Positions 61,307 through 64,000 of a stretch of 64,000 bases of DNA are shown one piece after another. Numbering within the stretch: the stretch's first letter is position 1; the number at the start of each line of letters is the position of its first letter. A program made the position numbers and the translations under genes. Below the pieces are notes generated by a model. It saw only the letters and a list, made by a program, of their open reading frames with translations, was not told the origin of the DNA and did no database searches. Source of the DNA: an uncultured Tenacibaculum sp. (GTDB taxonomy: Bacteria > Bacteroidota > Bacteroidia > Flavobacteriales > Flavobacteriaceae); assembly GCA_947496185.1 (NCBI GenBank), contig CANMCD010000013.1, positions 1 to 64,000 on the forward strand. Direction: 5' to 3'.

Positions 61307-64000
61307 ATGAGATTTATTTTAGTTGTTTTATCATGTATGATAAGTGCAGCTTCTTTTTCACAAGTCACAACGTCCAAGATTAAAGGGACGGTAACAGACG
61401 ACAAAGGAGAACCTTTGTTCGGAGCTTATGTAACGGCTTATCATTTACCAAGTGGTACATTATCAGGTACTGTAGTACAAGAAAGTGGAAGATACACGGT
61501 AACCAACTTACGTGTAGGAGGTCCCTACAAGGTAGTAGTGAGTTACGTGGGATTCAAGACTTTTGAGGTAAAAGATATTTTCCTTACGTTAGGAAAAACC
61601 ACCGTAATAAATGCAAAGCTTTCTGAAGAAGGAGAAGCACTAGAAGAAGTAGTTATATCTAGTGCTAGAAGTAAAACATTCAATAGCGATAGAACAGGTG
61701 CACAAACGAGTGTGAGTGCTATACAATTGAAAACGCTTCCAACGATTTCTAGATCGGCTTCGGACTTTACAAGACTAGAACCAACTGCTAGCAACGGTTC
61801 TTTTGGAGGAAGAAATGATCAGTTTAACAATTTTTCATTAGATGGATCAATCTTTAACAACCCATTTGGATTAGATGCGGCAACTCCTGGAGGACAAACG
61901 GATTCTCAGCCAATTTCTTTAGATGCGATTGAACAAATTTCGGTTTCAACGGCTCCTTATGATGTTACGTTGTCCGGATTTACTGGGGCTTCGGTAAATG
62001 CGGTAACTAAAAGTGGAACAAACGAGTTTAAGGGTACAGCCTATGGTTTCTATAGAAATCAAGATTTAACAAGTGGTAGAATAAATGGTGAAGATGTAAT
62101 AAAACCAAAATTATCTCAAAACCAATTTGGGATAAGTATAGGAGGCCCTATAGTTGAAGATGAACTATTTTTCTTCGTTAATGTTGAAAAAGATACAAGA
62201 GAAGATTTAGGAACGCATGGATGGATTCCTAATAATGGTGATGGTACTACAGCGGTTAACGAATCGTCAGTATTGGAGACAGATTTAATTGCTGTTCGTA
62301 ATGCACTTAGCAACCTAGGATACGATACGGGTGATTATACAGGATTTACTTTCGGTGCTGAATCAACGAAAGCGATATTCAAGTTAGATTGGAATATTAA
62401 CAAGAATCATAGATTAGCCTTAATTTATAATTTTTTAAGAGCTTCTAAAGAGAAACCTGCGCATCCAACAGCATTAGGATTAAGAGGTCCGAATGCAAGT
62501 ACGTTACAATTTAGAAACTCTGGATATGAAATCAACAATCATTTAGATTCATTTTTATTAGAGGTAAACTCAACCTTTAATGAATCAACGACAAACAAAT
62601 TCCAAGTTGGATATACCCATTTTAATGACTTTAGAAATCCATTTTCTACTCCAGCACCTGTAATTACTATTCAAAATGGTAGTGGAAGTAATTATATCGT
62701 TGCAGGACATGAGCCGTTTTCTATTCATAATAGATTGGATCAAGGAGTGTTGCAAGCGACCAATAATATGAACTTTTTTAAAGGAGATCATACGTTTACA
62801 GTAGGCTTTTCTTTCGAAAAGTTTATGTTTGAAAACTCATTTAACTTAGCAGCTTATGATAGATTTGCAGCAGGGTATAGAGGAACGTTTGCTCCTTATG
62901 CCAATGTAGCAGAGTTTTTAACAGATGCACAGACACCTAATGGGTTTTTAGCTCAAAATTTTGCACTAGCGCAGGCTAATTTTAATGCAAGAAATAGTGT
63001 AGCAGTAGGTGCCGATGGTGGATGGAAATTAGCAGAATTAAATGTTGGGCAAATGGCTTTTTATGTTCAAGATGAATGGGAAGTAAACGATGCTTTTAAA
63101 GTTACTTACGGAATTCGTTTTGATAAACCATTGTTTTTTAATACGTCATCGTTAATTCAAAAATATATTGATACCGACAACGGAGCATCAAGAAATAATA
63201 ACGAATTATATTATAATCCAAATTCACAGCAAGAAGTTACGCTTAACTCTACAAAAATGCCAACTAGAGAATGGTTAATATCTCCTAGATTAGGATTTAA
63301 CTGGGATGTTAACGATGAAAGTAAACTACAAATACGAGGTGGAACAGGTGTGTTTACAGGTAGGTTACCTTTTGTATGGATTGGAAATCAAGTGAGTGGA
63401 GCAGATGACGCTTTCTTTCAGTTAGTGGATCCAGACTTTAAATTTCCTCAGGTTTGGAGGTCAAATCTTGGGGCGGATTACAGGTTTGAAAATGGATTGG
63501 TGTTGACTGCTGATGTAGCGTATACCAAAGATATAAACGGTGCGCATGTACAAAACTGGGGATTACGCAATCCGACCAACAATTTAACGGGGGTAGATAA
63601 TAGACAGTACTATACGAATAGAGGTAATAATGCTTATGTATTTACGAATTCAGACAAAGGAAGAGTGTTTAATACCTCTTTTAAAGTAGAAAAATCATTC
63701 GAAAATGGATTGTATGCAAATTTAGCATATAGTTATTTGAATGCTAAAGATGTAAATTCAATAGAAGCAGAGATTACAGGAGATGCATTTAACTTTAATC
63801 CAGTAGTAGGAAATGCCAACAACGATGTATTGACCTATTCTAAGTACGGAGATACACATAGAATTATAGGGGTTGCTTCTAAGAAATTCACCTATGGTAA
63901 GGGGGGAAGATTTGCAACTAGTATTGCTACTTTCTTTGAGTATGCTAAAGGTGGAAGGTTTAATTATACCTACGGTGGAGACATTAATAATGACGGTTCA
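61307..64000 (+). CDS. TonB-dependent receptor, Oar-like, 3' end beyond the window
   Basis: The frame is open from the ATG at 61307 through the last base (898 codons so far). It has a signal peptide (ending AASFSQ), a carboxypeptidase-regulatory-like domain (about 22-105, KIKGTVTDDKGEPLFGAYV), a plug domain (about 115-240, with LDGSIFNNPFGLDA and FTGASVNAVTKSGTNEFKG), then beta-barrel strands such as GYTHFNDFRNPF and MAFYVQDEWEV. The plug and the GxPI-type loop (SIGGPIVEDELFFFVNVE) match Oar/OmpA-type TonB receptors. The substrate is unknown. The protein is incomplete only because of the window end. Confidence 0.92.
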   Translation, partial: MRFILVVLSCMISAASFSQVTTSKIKGTVTDDKGEPLFGAYVTAYHLPSGTLSGTVVQESGRYTVTNLRVGGPYKVVVSYVGFKTFEVKDIFLTLGKTTVINAKLSEEGEALEEVVISSARSKTFNSDRTGAQTSVSAIQLKTLPTISRSASDFTRLEPTASNGSFGGRNDQFNNFSLDGSIFNNPFGLDAATPGGQTDSQPISLDAIEQISVSTAPYDVTLSGFTGASVNAVTKSGTNEFKGTAYGFYRNQDLTSGRINGEDVIKPKLSQNQFGISIGGPIVEDELFFFVNVEKDTREDLGTHGWIPNNGDGTTAVNESSVLETDLIAVRNALSNLGYDTGDYTGFTFGAESTKAIFKLDWNINKNHRLALIYNFLRASKEKPAHPTALGLRGPNASTLQFRNSGYEINNHLDSFLLEVNSTFNESTTNKFQVGYTHFNDFRNPFSTPAPVITIQNGSGSNYIVAGHEPFSIHNRLDQGVLQATNNMNFFKGDHTFTVGFSFEKFMFENSFNLAAYDRFAAGYRGTFAPYANVAEFLTDAQTPNGFLAQNFALAQANFNARNSVAVGADGGWKLAELNVGQMAFYVQDEWEVNDAFKVTYGIRFDKPLFFNTSSLIQKYIDTDNGASRNNNELYYNPNSQQEVTLNSTKMPTREWLISPRLGFNWDVNDESKLQIRGGTGVFTGRLPFVWIGNQVSGADDAFFQLVDPDFKFPQVWRSNLGADYRFENGLVLTADVAYTKDINGAHVQNWGLRNPTNNLTGVDNRQYYTNRGNNAYVFTNSDKGRVFNTSFKVEKSFENGLYANLAYSYLNAKDVNSIEAEITGDAFNFNPVVGNANNDVLTYSKYGDTHRIIGVASKKFTYGKGGRFATSIATFFEYAKGGRFNYTYGGDINNDGS

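Overview
The window is AT-rich DNA from a member of the Flavobacteriaceae (Bacteroidota), most likely a marine surface-associated species; I cannot name the genus. The evidence is: type IX secretion (T9SS) type A C-terminal sorting domains on several proteins, a TonB-dependent receptor with a carboxypeptidase-regulatory-like N-terminus, Bacteroidota-type promoters (TTTG at about -33, TAnnTTTG at -7), almost no Shine-Dalgarno sequences, a two-part transketolase and an ebo gene cluster. I saw no rRNA, tRNA, CRISPR array, phage or intact transposon.

Layout. 0.2-9.4 kb: a MocR/PdxR-like regulator divergent from an acetyltransferase and a flavin-binding protein; two adjacent Roadblock/LC7 proteins; prmC; and a plus-strand housekeeping run (LEA-type lipoprotein, ribD, HAD phosphatase, DMT transporter, YigZ). 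10-19 kb: a secreted T9SS metalloprotease (basic-secretory-protein fold), then a four-gene minus-strand operon encoding a small T9SS cargo, an outer-membrane barrel and two giant paralogous repeat proteins with ten 24-residue units each. 19.7-27 kb: an S41 peptidase, rpsA, two paralogous lipoprotein genes with a copy of the rpsA 3' end between them, a TPR lipoprotein and an unknown cytosolic protein. 27-29 kb: pirin and its MarR regulator, each preceded by the same 15-bp operator-like palindrome. 29.4-34.8 kb: the ebo cluster eboABCDE plus a DUF3703 gene. 35-38.5 kb: a small independent transcription unit with a 28-codon ORF, then an rtcB-prfH-TPR operon (RNA repair and ribosome rescue). 38.7-41.4 kb: a PEGA lipoprotein and a T9SS lipase-like enzyme.

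41.5-51 kb is a polymorphic-toxin locus read on the minus strand: a T9SS lectin-like protein, a 2264-residue SpvB/Rhs protein whose tip is an M23 peptidase, and a small secreted protein in the immunity-gene position. Beyond these lie an orphan alternative toxin tip that shares a 165-bp junction with the main gene, a decayed REP-associated (RAYT) transposase flanked by inverted repeats, and three copies of the orphan tip's 3' end. This looks like a record of toxin-tip replacement.

51-64 kb is mostly core metabolism and envelope: pyruvate carboxylase, a serine palmitoyltransferase-like enzyme, smpB, a UbiA-like protein without its first Asp motif, maf, the C-terminal transketolase subunit, an outer-membrane barrel, an LpxL-type acyltransferase, and a TonB-dependent receptor cut off by the window end.

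All calls come from reading sequence and from memory of protein families. No database search or structure prediction was run.
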